A program made the translations under genes and the position numbers. From positions 2,852,001 through 2,916,000 of the forward strand of contig JAHGAU010000001.1 in NCBI GenBank assembly GCA_019925105.1: a stretch of 64,000 bases of DNA, read 5' to 3'. The notes under the pieces are model-generated. The model was not told the DNA's origin and did not search any database. It saw only the letters and a program-made list of their open reading frames with translations. Source of the DNA: Niebla homalea. Lineage: Eukaryota; Ascomycota; Lecanoromycetes; Lecanorales; Ramalinaceae. This document shows positions 46,295 to 59,292 of the stretch, piece after piece; positions within the stretch are counted from its first letter, which is position 1; every line of letters starts with the position of its first letter.

Positions 46295-49200
46295 ATGGGA
46301 GACCTGAGAGCCCCACAGCAGGCCAGATCCGGGCATGGCCAAGATCCCATCGCCATCATTGGGATGGCCTGTCGTCTACCGGGCAATAGCAACTCCCCCT
46401 CATCTCTGTGGGATTTGCTCGAGCACGGAGAATGTGCGGTCGGCGGAGTGCCGGAATCTCGTTTCAATCTCAAGGGACATTTTGATGGGTCGAGAAAGCC
46501 CAATACCCTGAGGTCCCCTGGCGCCATGTTCTTAGAGGATGTGGACCTGTCCAAATTCGATGCCGATTTCTTCTCGGTCGCAAGGCAGGAGGCTATAGCA
46601 ATGGATCCGCAGCAGCGCCAGCTACTGGAGGTGGTCTACGAATGTCTCGAGAACGCTGGTGTAACGCTACAAGGTGTGAACGGAGCGCCAGTGGGGTGCT
46701 TTGTTGCCTCATCCACGAGTGGTAGGTCCACGATACCGTGCTTTCATCGTTCTAGGATTCACTGACACTGATCGATCTCAAAGACTACAAAGACTTGCAC
46801 GCAAGAGATCCCGAGGACAGACCACCCAACGCCACAGTGGGCCTTGTACCCGCAATCCTGGCTAATCGTGTCAGTCACTTCCTGAATCTCAAAGTAGGTT
46901 GGAGTCCATCTTTGAGCTTCTTGGAGGACATTTCTGACGCATGAAAGGGACCAAGCATGACCATAGACACGGCCTGCTCTGCGAGTCTGGCATCCCTTGA
47001 TGTAGCGAGTAAATATATGCAAGTGGGTAACATCAGTGCTGCTATTGTTGCCGGCGTACATCTTTGGCTCAGGTTCGTCATTTCAATTTTGTGAGAAGGA
47101 TGGCAACTGAACAATCTCAGTCCTGAAGCCAACATGGACTGTAATTGATCCCGTCTCCGTTGTTGCAATTGCCCTACTCACTGTAAACAGCTGGCGCTAT
47201 GGGACAAGCCTTCTCACCCTCTGGAAAATGTCACACATTTGACGCCAAAGCCGACGGCTACATCAAAGCCGAGGGAGTCAACGCACTTCTCCTGAAACGG
47301 CTTGAAGATGCGATCAGAGACGGAGATCCGATCAGAGCTGTCATCCGTGGATCCGCGACCAACAGCAACGGAAGAACAGCAGGCATAGCAAATCCATCCA
47401 TGGTGGCTCAAGCAGCTGCAATCAGAGCCGCTTATGCTAATGCTGGCATTACTGATCTAGCAGCAACCAGCTATCTCGAGTGCCATGGGACGGGCACCTT
47501 GGTAAGTAATTCTGTTCTGAATAAACAAATGCTCCACATTTTGGCTCTGACTTTGGATAGGCTGGCGACCCGGTCGAAGTGCAAGCCGCCTCCTCTGTAT
47601 TTCGTAGACCCGATGGTGAAGAACCTTTGATAATTGGCTCGGTGAGCCCTACTTTTTCCTTGCCTCCCGAGTCGACATGTCAACACATATTCCACTCGGA
47701 AGTAAGCATCCTCAAGGCCTCTGCTGAGACTATCTAGATTAAGAGTAATGTCGGACATTCAGAGTGTTCTGCTGGCATCTCAGGAGTCATCAAAGCAGTT
47801 CTTGCTCTTGAGAAAGGAACCATACCGGGTAATCCGACCTTTATCACACCTAATCCTAAAAGTAAGTCGCAGCTGGATGAAGTTAATGCACGCATGAGGA
47901 ATACCTAACTATGCGCCAGTTGACTTCTGGGGCCTCAAGGTTCGAGCAAGTCGGACTGCTCTGCCATGGCCAAATGTCACCTCACGCAGGGCCAGTGTTA
48001 ACTCTTTTGGATTTGGAGGCTCGAACGCGCATGTTGTGCTGGAGGAAGCCAAACCGTGGACAAGACCTACCTATGTCTCATCCTTCAGGTCTTCCAACGG
48101 GATGGACAACCTGTTCAAAGAAGACGAAGCCGCCAGTGACAGTCTCTCCGTCCTTGTCTGCTCGGCAAATGATGAGGACTCTCTGTTAAGATATGTGGAA
48201 GCACTCAAAGAGCACCTCATCCATTCGAATGTGCGAATCGGATTGCAGGACCTTGCATTTACACTCTCGGAACGAAGGACTCATCACTTGCACAGGGGTT
48301 TCATTGTAACTAACAAGGCAGCCTTCGATTCCAGAGTATTCTCCGTGGGCAAGAAAAGCGCGGAAGCTCCAAGAATAGGGTTTGTTTTCACGGGGTGCGT
48401 ATTTTCTGACTGGACGGTCCCTTTCTAGCAGAGTCCAGACTCCGCAAGACGCTACTTGAGCCTGCACAATTGTCCTAGTATTCGTAATCCGAGTCAATAG
48501 AGCAAGACTGACTGCGTAACTACTTTGTAGACAGGGTGCCCAATGGCCGCGTATGGGCAGACTATTATTTCAACATTTTCCATTGGCCAGTCAGCTGCTC
48601 CGTCGCCTGGACTCCGTTCTTCAACAGTGTCTTGTACCCCCATCATGGTCTTTAATTGGCAAGTTGCCTTTCTTATTGTTGAATGCTTTGGTTACTGACC
48701 TCACACAGATGAGCTGACGGAACCCCGGAATGCTGAAACCTTGCGCCAACCTGCTCTGTCCCAGCCTCTTGTGACGGCGCTACAAATCGTCATTGTCGAG
48801 GTACTGAGAAGCTGGAAGATTCAGCCACAGGCAGTGGTTGGGCACTCCTCGGGCGAGATTGCCGCTGCCTACTGTGCTGGCCACCTTTCCATGGAAGCCG
48901 CAATCAAGGCTGCCTTCTATCGAGGCCAAGCTTCAGTACAGGCTCAAGATGGTCAAAACGTAGATCAGGGGATGCTTAGTGTAGGATTTGGAGCTCAACA
49001 GCTCGCACAGTACGTTGCTGGCCTCGACCCACCAATTGAAGTCGCCTGCTACAATAGCCCAGAGAACGTCACACTTTCAGGCAGTATAGCCCAGCTAGCA
49101 GTTGTTGAAGCTCGCGTGAAGGCCGTTGGCCATTTTGCACGAATGCTGCATGTCGACCTTGCGTACCATAGCAGGTACATGAGGGAAATATCAGATACCT

Positions 49201-52200
49201 ACAAGGGCCTGCTTGACAAAGATTTTCAGTCGGCGCCTTATTTCCACAGTCACACCGCCATGATCTCGTCCCTCTCCGGCTGTCAACTTGATCGACGGAC
49301 CGACGCAAGATATTGGCAGATGAACATGGACTCTCCTGTAAAATTTGACCAAGCCGTGCAGACAATGATCTCAGGACGGAGTGGCGCTAATGTCCTTGTG
49401 GAGATTGGACCGAGTGGGGCCCTTGCAGGTCCTGTTGCTCAGATCAAAGCCTCAATGCCCCAACAGGGCTCACACATACAGTATCATGCAACGATGCGCC
49501 GAGGCCAGGACGATCTCAAAGCATTGTTCGAAGTGGCCGGTCAGCTCTTCATCTCCGGTGCTAAAGTGGACTTGGCCATGGTCAACAAGCGAGATGGTTG
49601 CAGTCCACGCGTCATCATTGACCTTCCCAATTATGCTTGGAATCATGGAGAGCAATACTGGTACGAGAGTGAGGCGAGCAAGGACTGGCGGTTCAAATTG
49701 TTTCCGCCTCATGATTTGATTGGTTCAAAAGTACTGGGTACGCCATGGCACACGCCTGTCTGGAAGAAAACGTTGAGTCTCGATGACATTCCTTGGTTGA
49801 AGGATCACAAGGTATGTGGGAGCGTGTTAATAGGTATCGACTATACTGAGTCATCCGCAGCTTGGCTCCGATATCGTCGTTCCCGGCGCTGCGATGGTGG
49901 TAATGGCGATTGAAGCCATGGCCCAACTCACCCACGCACTGCATGAAATTGAAGGGAAAGTGATGCCGAAGTCTCCTTGTTATAGAGTGCGGCATGCCAC
50001 GTTCTCAAGGGCCTTGCTCCTCCAGGAGAGGGAGACACAGACTGTCATGACAACGCTGGCATCTCGAGCCGGGTCCAGCGATTCGTGGCATGAATTCAAG
50101 ATCTACTCTCTGGTCGATGGTAGCTGGCTCGAGCACGCCCGAGGCCTTGTTCGCGTTGAGTCAGATCGTCAAATAAGTCAACATCTCCGTTGCAAGCGAC
50201 GTGATATTCCGGGGCTGACGATGTGACAGTGGCGCCTGAGGGCACTTTAATGCCCTTAGTCGATAGCGTGCCGGGAAGGCTCTGGTATCGGGCGAGTAGC
50301 TGGTGGTCGCGCATTTTGATGACAACACTGACGCCAAGATATAGGCCATGGAAGACGTCGGGTATGCATTGGGCCCCGCATTTCAAAAGCTCCTGGAAGC
50401 AGAGTCGCTCTCCGGGACTCGAAGCTGTCGCTCGCTGGTGTCCTTGAGAGAGCCTCCATCTGCTTTCGCACAGTCAAGGTATCAGATGCACCCTACCTGC
50501 GTTGATGGCATCTTACAAGCATGTGGCCCTGCACTATGGAACGGAGACAGGACGAGCATGAATGCTGTCATCATCCCAGCGAACATCGACGACATTGTCA
50601 TCTACCCACAGCCAGATTCAACGACATCCGGTATGGCTGTGATTTCGGGAAGCTATACTGGCATAGGAGATCCAAATGCGACGAAAAACTATACAGTCGA
50701 CGCAAGCGTTTATGACAGCGATACCGGCCGCTTGCTGTTTCAACTCTCCAAGCTTCGCACGAGCACTCTGAATACTCACGCGGTGTCACATATCGATCCT
50801 GTATACTGCTCTCTAGATTGGAAGCCCGATATCACCTACCTTTCACCGGAACGACTGGCTGACGTTGCTGCCACTAACGCAGGTGGTGATTGGAGAGGAA
50901 TCAACGAAGTCATCGATCTTGTTGCATTCAAAACGCCCAACATGAAGGTTTTCGAAGGGGTTGCGATCCCTGATGATTCCACCAGCGTGTGGCTAGATGG
51001 TCCTGCCACTTTATCTTGTGTCAGAATGGCTTCTGAATCCTTTCACTTAGCTCACGTAGACGAGAAGGCGTTGCTTGAGGCAAAGAGCAAATATGGGACG
51101 AGCAAATGCGCCAACTTCAGCAAAAGAGACCTTTCCAGTACTTCACTCATGGCGAGTGTGCCAGAGATCAGATATGGACTTGTCATAATTAGAATGGTAC
51201 GTTCGCGTGACGTTACGGTATCGATTGACTGACGGTATCGGCAGCACTCTTCCTCGAGCGAGGCTCTACTCGATACAATGCGCAATGCTCATACTGTGCT
51301 TCGCGATGGAGGCTATCTCCTGCTGTTGGAATACAAGGAAACGCGTAGGTCACCCTATTGTATGGCAAAGAGAGGACTAAACAGCTTCAGATGCTGGGTT
51401 GGAACCTGATGGCTTACCAAAATTGGACGATGCGGCCTCGCAGTTCGCTACACAAGGTTTCGAAGCCCCGTGTCGCATTCCACTTACCATATCATCCCCA
51501 GTGAGATCAGCCCTCATCACGCGAAAGAGCATTGAAGGATCTCTTTACTCGTCATCACCATCAACCATTCATGTGCTCCATTTCCTACCTATATCCGAAA
51601 CTGGGACGCGAATCATTGGGAATTTGGAGAGTCGTGGCTGGAAAGTTTCGAAGGAGCAGTACCCTTTCAGAACCCTGGAATTTGATGGCACGATCCTCAT
51701 ACTAGATGACCTCACCTCTCCATTCCTCTCCACTGTTGGACCAGATCATTGGATCTCGCTTCAAGCTTTGCTGAAATCCCACAATAACAGGATTCTCTGG
51801 CTGACCGAAGGCTCTCAGCTTGAAGTCACCAGGCCGGAAAACGCACAGATCCACGGTTTGATGAGGACGCTTCGCGATGAAGACCCTAGTATCAATTTCA
51901 CTACCCTGGATATTGAGGATGCCAGGGGAAAACACAGCGTTCTCGCCATCCATACCATTCTTGAGTATCTACGCACTTCGAGGTTCGAGAAGACCGGGGA
52001 TTACGAGTTTGTGGAAAGGCGCGGGAAGATTTACATTAGCAGGGTATTGCTAGATAACGCAGTGAATGATTTCACCAAAGCGGAAAGAGAAGGTGCTGAG
52101 CTTGCCACAAGGCCACTCCATGATCCAAACTCCCAGGTCCGACTTATTTGTGAACGAGTCGGAAACCTGGATTCGCTCACCTTCAATGAGGTCTGCCTGA

Positions 52201-54447
52201 CAGAGAAGCCTCTACGCGACGAGGAGGTCGAAATCGAGATTGCTGCAGCGGGCCTCAACTTCAAAGACATTGCGATCAGTTCCGGACTCATCCCCGGTAA
52301 CGAAGGGTTTCTGGGTTTGGAGGGCGCTGGTGTTATCAGACGATCCAGATCAGATCTACACCACATTGGACAACGCGTTGTCTTCACAAAAGCAGGATCG
52401 TTTGCGAATCGAATCGTGAGTGAAGCTGAGTTGATACATCCCATACCGGACTCGATGTCCTTTGAAGAAGCAGCAACTCTGGGAGCCGTCTATCCGGTCG
52501 CCATGTACAGTCTCTGCGATCTGGCCAATGCTCGCAAGGGACAACGTGTTCTCATCCACTCAGCTGCTGGCGGGCTCGGTATAGCTTGCATACAGCTTTC
52601 TCAGTTCATAGGTGCGGAAATCTATGCCACTGTGGGTAACGAAGAGAAGCGAAGTTTCCTTATCAACGCTTTCGGGATCTCTTCTTCAAGAATCTTCACT
52701 TCTCGATCGACGGTATTTGCCACAGGGCTCATGAAAGCGACGCATGGTGAGGGAGTCGATGTGATCATCAACTCGCTCACCGGTGAGCTTCTCGAGGAGT
52801 CATGGGGTTGCATTCGTGACGGCGGCACCATGGTCGAGTTGGGCAAGAGAGATATCCTGGAGAAGAATTACCTACCAATGGAGCCGTTCTCCAGGAATGC
52901 GTCCTATCGATCCTTTGACATCAGCCACAAGAGCGTCCCGACCTCGGTACTGTCAAGGTACTGTCATCGAAAATTCATAGAAGGGACAGGGATAGGCTGA
53001 CAATGCGCTAGGCTGCTGAGACAAGTCTTCGCGTTACTTGAAGAGGGCCATATCAAGCCGATCTCGCCGATTACAGTATTTCCCTTCGAGGACACTGCGT
53101 CGGCGTTTCGTTACATGCGAGATGGCAAGCACATGGGCAAGATAGTCATCTCCAATGGTCCGCAAGGGGACGTTAGAGTTCCTGTAAGTCTAAACCCACG
53201 TCATGCAGAGATCGATCGCACGCTGAAAAATTCCAGGTTCGACCTAAACTTCGCAGCGTCAAGCTCCGTGACGATGTATCATATCTCATTGTTGGTGGAC
53301 TCAAGGGATTATGTGGCAGCATTGCGCTGCGTTTTGCCCGCCTTGGAGCTAGGCACTTGACCGTCATGGGCCGGAGTGGCTTCAAAGATCAGGCGTCGCA
53401 ACGAGTCATTCGAAACATCGAGGCTCAAGGATGCAAGATCCATCTTGTGAAAGGGGACGTCACCATCAAGGAAGACGTCGTGGGTGCGTTCAAAAGCGCA
53501 GGTGTGCCTCTCGCCGGTATTGTCCAGGGAGCCATGGTCGTCCGAGTAAGCAAAAGCAGCTTCTGTTCCGCAAACCTATCATATCGCTAATGGATCAACC
53601 ACAGGGAAAGCTGTACCAAGCCATGACGGCCGAAGACTACCACACCGCCGTCGCATGCAAAGTCCAAGGCACCTGGAACCTCCACAACGTATCCCTCGAA
53701 TCGGACACGCCACCGCTCGACTTCTTCTCCATCCTGTCCAGCACCTCAGGGGTGGCCGGCCAGTCCGGCCAAGCCAACTACGTCGCCGCCAACGCCTTCC
53801 TGGATGCCTTCGCCATCTACCGCCGCAGCCTCGGCTTGCGAGCCAACTCGATCGCGCTCGGTCCGGTGTGGGAGGTCGGGTACATGAGCCGCAACGTGGG
53901 GAGCCTGCCACGCACAAACACTTCGACCTTCACCACCATCACCGAGGCGCATTTCCAGAAGGTGATGGAATATTCCATCCTCCAGCAGCAGGACACAGAT
54001 CCCATCAACAAGGCCTCCGCCGCCCACCTCATCACGGGCATGGCCATCCCATTGAAGGAGAGTTCCACCCTCCGATGCGACGCCCGCTTCGCCGGTCTCT
54101 TCGGCCCCGCCACCACCACCACCACCACCGGTGGTGAGGGAGCCTCCAAAGCAACACCCCAAGCCAGCCAACAAACCCTCGCTTCCCTAACCGAGCTCAT
54201 GGGCGCGCAGCTGGCCAGGATCCTCCGGCTGGACGGACCCATCGAGCCGGCGGCGCCGCTGCGCGATCACGGGATGGAATCGCTGGCGGCGACGGAGTTG
54301 CGGAATTGGATCCGGATGGAGCTGGGGGCCGATGTGACGATGTTGGAGATTGTGAATGTGGGTTCGTTGGAGGTGCTGTGCGGCAAGGTTTGTGGGAAGA
54401 TGAGGGGGCAGGCGCAGGTGCAGGCGCAGGCGCAGGCATCGGGTTGA
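46295..54447 (+). CDS. Highly reducing type I polyketide synthase (KS-AT-DH-psiMT-ER-KR-ACP)
   Basis: I assemble 18 exons: 46295-46721, 46784-46893, 46948-47072, 47121-47140, 47191-47501, 47561-47641, 47738-47861, 47920-48394, 48531-48658, 48709-49811, 49861-50176, 50230-50291, 50345-51196, 51245-51344, 51391-52957, 53012-53183, 53237-53545, 53605-54447. The joined frame is open for 2374 residues, a normal HR-PKS length. Landmarks: KS TACSAS (Cys about 189), CHGTGT, SNVGH; AT GHSSGE (Ser about 646); [13 protein letters not shown] (His about 967) and [10 protein letters not shown] (Asp about 1148); a short methyltransferase-like remnant without the glycine-rich SAM loop; [12 protein letters not shown] (about 1800); [13 protein letters not shown]...Y-x3-[17 protein letters not shown] (Ser about 2320). 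It should make a reduced, unmethylated chain. Release and tailoring enzymes are not visible nearby. Two introns are GC-AG. Product unknown. Confidence 0.9.
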
Positions 54448-54798
54448 TGGGTGTTTGTTCTAATGGGGGTGTTCTTGATGGGTGTTGTTTTTATGGCAGG
54501 GAGGTCTGTTTGATCAAAGCTTGGATTCTGCACGCGTGCATTTTGGGGGGTAACTTTTGAAATCGCTAGGAACATGTGAAAAGAGCGAAATGAATGATTG
54601 CATGTTTCGTAAATCGTCATCCTTGCTTGTATTGCCTACTCCTTTCTCAACCCAAAGCAAAATTGTCATCTCGGTCGTAAACGTTAGGGTGGCCCGCTTC
54701 AATAATGTTTCCAAGCATCCAAGCGCCATCGATTCTGCGTGCACCTTGACGAAATTGTTCGTCCTGCGCTTCGTGGAGTGATGGGAGTCATGCTTGTA
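54448..54798. terminator. Convergent 3' flank between PKS and HET gene
   Basis: 351 bp between two stop codons facing each other; both transcripts end here. Nothing else recognised. Confidence 0.45.
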
Positions 54799-57083
54799 TT
54801 ACACAAGCCGGAGCTCCTGCATCCGGGAGTTGTTCCTCGAGAACGAAAAGCCATTGTCAGGATTCTCCCCACCAATCTCTGTGAACTCTCCTAATGCTTT
54901 AAAGAATGAGGCATAATTCCCTGAGGCATCAAGCTGTGCCGGAACGTCGAAATACCTCCTCACGCAGCCGACTCGCTGATAGCAAGCTGGATTTTCACTC
55001 TGCTGTAGGACGAGAGCCTTAAACGAGGCGCGCTCGAAGTCAGCGTGCACAGTCAACGGTAACAGATGAAGAGGACCATTGATCTCCGTCAGAGGGCTGT
55101 CTTCCCAGTACTCAAAGCTTACGCTGAATTCTGGACTATGAACATTCAAATAAGTTTCCAACTCACTCATACGTGAGATCGAGTCTACGACGAAGAGCTG
55201 TCCAGTCATATCGAGATGCCCTCCCTCCACCGGACCCATTTCGTCGTCACTTGCTAAGTCCACCTGTGCCGATCGGATCTCGATTAAGGTGTTCGTGTCT
55301 CCCTTGAAATGATCAAGTGTGCCTTCGACCGACGCCCAGGACCACGAAGGCGCGCGATAGGTCGTAGGGCGAGGTCTCTGTCCGGAAGGTCTCAAAAACC
55401 ACCCCAGTTGTCTCACAAGATCCTTTTCCCACAGGCCAGCTAGATACCGGCATCCAATCATGGGCTTCATCGCCTTAGCAATAGCAGAAATAGCGATCAG
55501 CTTATCGGCCTCTTTAGTCAATTGACATCCTGTATAAGTTCCAACAATGGCAAACCAGATATAGAGGAGCTGTGGCTCTAGTGAGAGAAGAGTCTTTGAT
55601 GGCAACATCTCTCTGAAAGACTGTCTTCGGAAGTCAAATATCTTGTGATCCTGGAGACCACTATGATGCCACATTGAACGTGGCATCTCCCCTGGAAATA
55701 ATTCACAAGTGCGAAGCTCATTACATTCCCAAAACAATTGATGACGTGCAAAGTGCAGCAAGCGAGGCGACAGGATACGCTATAACTCTACTTTAGAGGC
55801 TAGATGATCATTCAGGACTCAGTCAGCCTCACCTCTTGCACCACCCAAGCTCGCCTGTATAGCGGAGACTCTCGGAGATCCTGCCAGGCTTTCTCATAGT
55901 CGAGCTGCTTGTAAGGACCCTCAAAGCCTTCTCCATTTCCATCATCAATTTTAAAACGTCCTGGAGGGCATTTTGGCGTCTTTCGATCCACGAAGACTCC
56001 AATCGCATCACTGCTAGCATGTGCTGCTGCGATGGTACAATAGGAAAATTGATAGACTTTACTCATGAGAGATGATTCGTCCAACCAATCCTTCGGGGAG
56101 TCCTGAATAATGCAAAGGGAATCGATCCACAGGTATTGAAGACCAAGTGTGCGTGTCACGTCAATAGCATCTTTGAAGGTGTTCATGATTTCGTGACAAG
56201 GAATCTCCCTGAACCAGGAGGCAAGTTTGTGCTGTTCTAGTACCTTCCTCTCCAAATTGGTACCCCAACAGTGGGACAGTGTGAGGTAGTCGACTCTAGG
56301 GTGGATTGCCGATCCTTCGCATAGTCGAAGAGCAGGGTCATCATGGGTTCCCACAAAGATCAGACGGGTGGGGTTCCAGTCCTCCAGTGATGCTGGCCGT
56401 GCGTGATTACAAGTCTCGTGACCATCAACGCACGTTTTCAACCATTGACGAGCAAGAGTGAGACACTCTTTCGAGCCAGTGTTGTTCGCCGGAGAGTAGA
56501 TGGGGCGTGACACACTGTCTGTCTGAATGTCAGTACTAAACTTTCATTGATCAAGCCAGGCCATTATACCTGAAACGGATAGCGCGGGCAATATATAGAA
56601 TGATTTAGATATATAGATTGAATCTACAAGGATAAGGAAGTCTAACTCGAACGGCGTGCTTAAACGATGCTCAATCGAGTCCTCGGTTCCATGCCAGATT
56701 TTGCCAAAGGTACATTGCAGGGGCCAATCACTTCTCCTAGCATCCTGCAATTCTAACTGCGTACATATACTACAGCCGCTGGCTACAGCTTCAGCGTAGG
56801 CCAGGTAAGATGTATGATGAAGTCGGGAGACCTGGTCGCACTTGGGATCGAGAGAGCTGATCTCACGCAAAAGCTGACGACACTCTTGACAAAACTTTAC
56901 GTGCGATCCACTTTGCTGTGGGCCGTTTTGTGCAACCTCCATTCGACCAAAATAGCCAAGGATGTGTCCGAAGGTAGACCGGGCGGGATTTCCTGATACG
57001 ATGCGAATATCACCATCGGATGCATTCGCTCCTCTAATTGAACTCGAGACCCCAATGAGTCTCCGAAAAGATGGTCGAGGCAT
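54799..57083 (-). CDS. HET-domain protein (heterokaryon incompatibility type)
   Basis: Exons 57083-56570, 56518-55833 and 55779-54799 are joined by introns of 51 nt (GTATAA...CAGACAG) and 53 nt (GTGAGG...GTTATAG), both in phase, giving 726 residues with no defects. The HET domain starts at DYLTLSHCWG (about residue 250), continues with LGLQYLWIDSLCIIQDSPKD and YCTIAAAHASSDAIGVF, and closes with RRAWVVQE-RILSPRLLHF across the second intron, followed by QLFWECNE. The N-terminal ~170 residues include CQECRQLL and CSICTQL pairs found before many HET domains. The C-terminal part has the PSWSWASVEG motif of the family. HET domains mediate non-self recognition and cell death on heterokaryon formation, and large paralogous families occur in subtelomeric or repeat-rich DNA, as here. 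Confidence 0.92.
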
Positions 57084-57330
57084 ATCCTGGAGGGTCCTCT
57101 GAGGAGGCAACGTCTAGCAACGTCCTCAGAGCTGCCTGAGGTCAAAGCCATCAAGGCTAGCCACGGCTTTAACCGGCTTTAAGACTCCAATTTCGCTACA
57201 CCAGCTACGGATTACTCAGCCCTACGATAGCGGGCAATCTTTCTTGCCTCAGTCCCTCAGCCGCTGCGGAGAAAGAGCCCGGCCCTAAGCCCCTTCGGGT
57301 TAGGGCCCGTATTTAAGCCCCTTCAGGTTA
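57084..57330. repeat. Border of the AT-rich block with hairpin and short duplication
   Basis: GGCCCTAA (57281-57288) pairs with TTAGGGCC (57300-57307) around CCC/GGG, a strong hairpin. TAAGCCCCTTCGGGTTA at 57286-57302 is repeated at 57314-57330 with one transition. After this the sequence turns almost pure A/T. Confidence 0.7.
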
Positions 57331-59145
57331 AATATTAATAAATAGGTTTTTCTTTTACGCGTTTAAGCTTAAGAGCTTATATTTTTATTTAATCCGTTTT
57401 ATTTTAATAATATATTATAGAAATTTTTTTACTTTATAAAAAATTTATTATTATTTATATTTATAGTCCAATTTTATACTTATTATAATTATAATATTAT
57501 ATTAATTTACTTTTATTTTTTATTTAAAATTTAAATATTTAATTATAATAAATTTTATTTTTATTTTTTATTATTATTTTATTCTTTTATAACGTAATAT
57601 AAAAATTCCTAAAAAGCTTACGGAATCTTAATTTATAAAGAATAATAATATTTTTTTTTAATTTAATCTTTTATTATATAATAAGTATTTAAGCTTATAA
57701 TAAATATTAAAATTAATTAAAGTAACTATAAATACTTTTATATATAATATTTTAATATTATTTAACGTTTTTAAGAACTTAATATTATTAATATAAAGTT
57801 AATAATTAATTTAATATTATTTATATATATCGTTAATATAATTAAATAAAAGTTTAATTTTACGTTAAAAACGGAATAAATATTAATATTAAAAAGCTTT
57901 TTAAAAGATTACTTAAATATAATTATAATTATAAAAACGGGGTTTAAAAAAAGTATATTATTTTAAGTTATACTTTTTATATATAAACTTATTAAGAATA
58001 TTTTAATTATTATACCCTTAAAAGCTTTAAAAAAAAGCAATATTTAAAAATAATTTTTATTAATAATTATTAACTTTTTATATTAAATAATAATAATAAT
58101 AATATTAATAATTAAAGGTAAATACGTAAAGGATACTTTATTTACGGTATTACGATCTTATAAAATAAAAACGTTATATTAATAAATATTAATTTTTATT
58201 AATTTAAAGATTACTTATTTTAAAGCTTTTAATAAAGAAGTCTTATAATATAAATTTTATATTTTTAGTTTTTACTTCTTAATTATTAATGAACTTTATT
58301 TAATATATAAATAAAAAGATTTCCATTTAAAGTATTATTAACTTAATATCTTATATATACGTTTATTAAATAATATTTTATTCTTAAACGTTTCTATAAT
58401 ATTAGATTCTTAAATATTATTTAATATTAAGGAAAAATACGGTTTTTCAAATAATATACGGGTTATCCGTATATTATTAAATAAACCGGAGATCTTTATT
58501 TAATTAAATAAACTTTAAAACCCGAAGAATAAAATACTTAATTTATAATATTTTTTATTAAAAATAATTATAAGTTTATTTAAGATATTAAAAACGGTTA
58601 TTTTTATAAATAATATTAAGGATATTAAAAGGGTATATAAGTTATTTAAGTTATAAATAATTAAGTTCCGATATTTATTTATAATTAATAAAATTATAAT
58701 ACTTTTTTTTTTAAATATAATAACTTAAAATAAAGAAAATATTATTATATTATTCCAATATATATTAAAGGATTACTTTTATTTACGGATAATTATTATA
58801 ATAAACGTATATAATATTAATATAAATAATCTTAATATTAAGCGGATTTATTAATAATTATTATTTTCTTTAATATTAAAATTATTTTAACGATTAAATC
58901 GTATAATACGTAATAATAACGGTTAAGCTTAATTTACCCTTTACTATTAAATATAATACCTTAAGCCGAAAAGCGGTAAAATGAATAAAAATAACGGATT
59001 ATTAATTATTAATACTTTAAAAATAAAAAAAAATAAGGATATTAATAAGAGGAGAAATATACTTAATAAACTTTAAGACTTCTTAAATACACTATTAAAT
59101 AAATATAGCTAAAGGATTAATTTAACTTATTTTAACGATAAATAT

Positions 59146-59292
59146 TGTTGGTATATGGACCAAAAAGTGTGATAATGTATGAATGATGGTTCTACCTGAA
59201 TGCAGATGGGATCCTAAGGATCATCTGTCCTCTACGTACAAAGAGTGTCCTATACCTATGAATGCTCCCGCGTATCCCCCATGCACATAACA
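59146..59292. mobile_element. Solo LTR, 147 bp, with 5-bp target duplication
   Basis: A GC-normal island starting TGTTGGTATATGG and ending ATGCACATAACA, so TG...CA with TGTT/AACA ends as in LTRs. AATAT flanks it on both sides (59141-59145 and 59293-59297). No second copy is in the window. Confidence 0.8.

Noticed and set aside
50150..50350. Frameshifts and a stop in the DH domain of the PKS, suggesting a pseudogene
   Set aside because: Two introns explain it: 50177-50229 (GT-AG, branch CTGAC) and 50292-50344 (GC-AG), which together restore a continuous frame.
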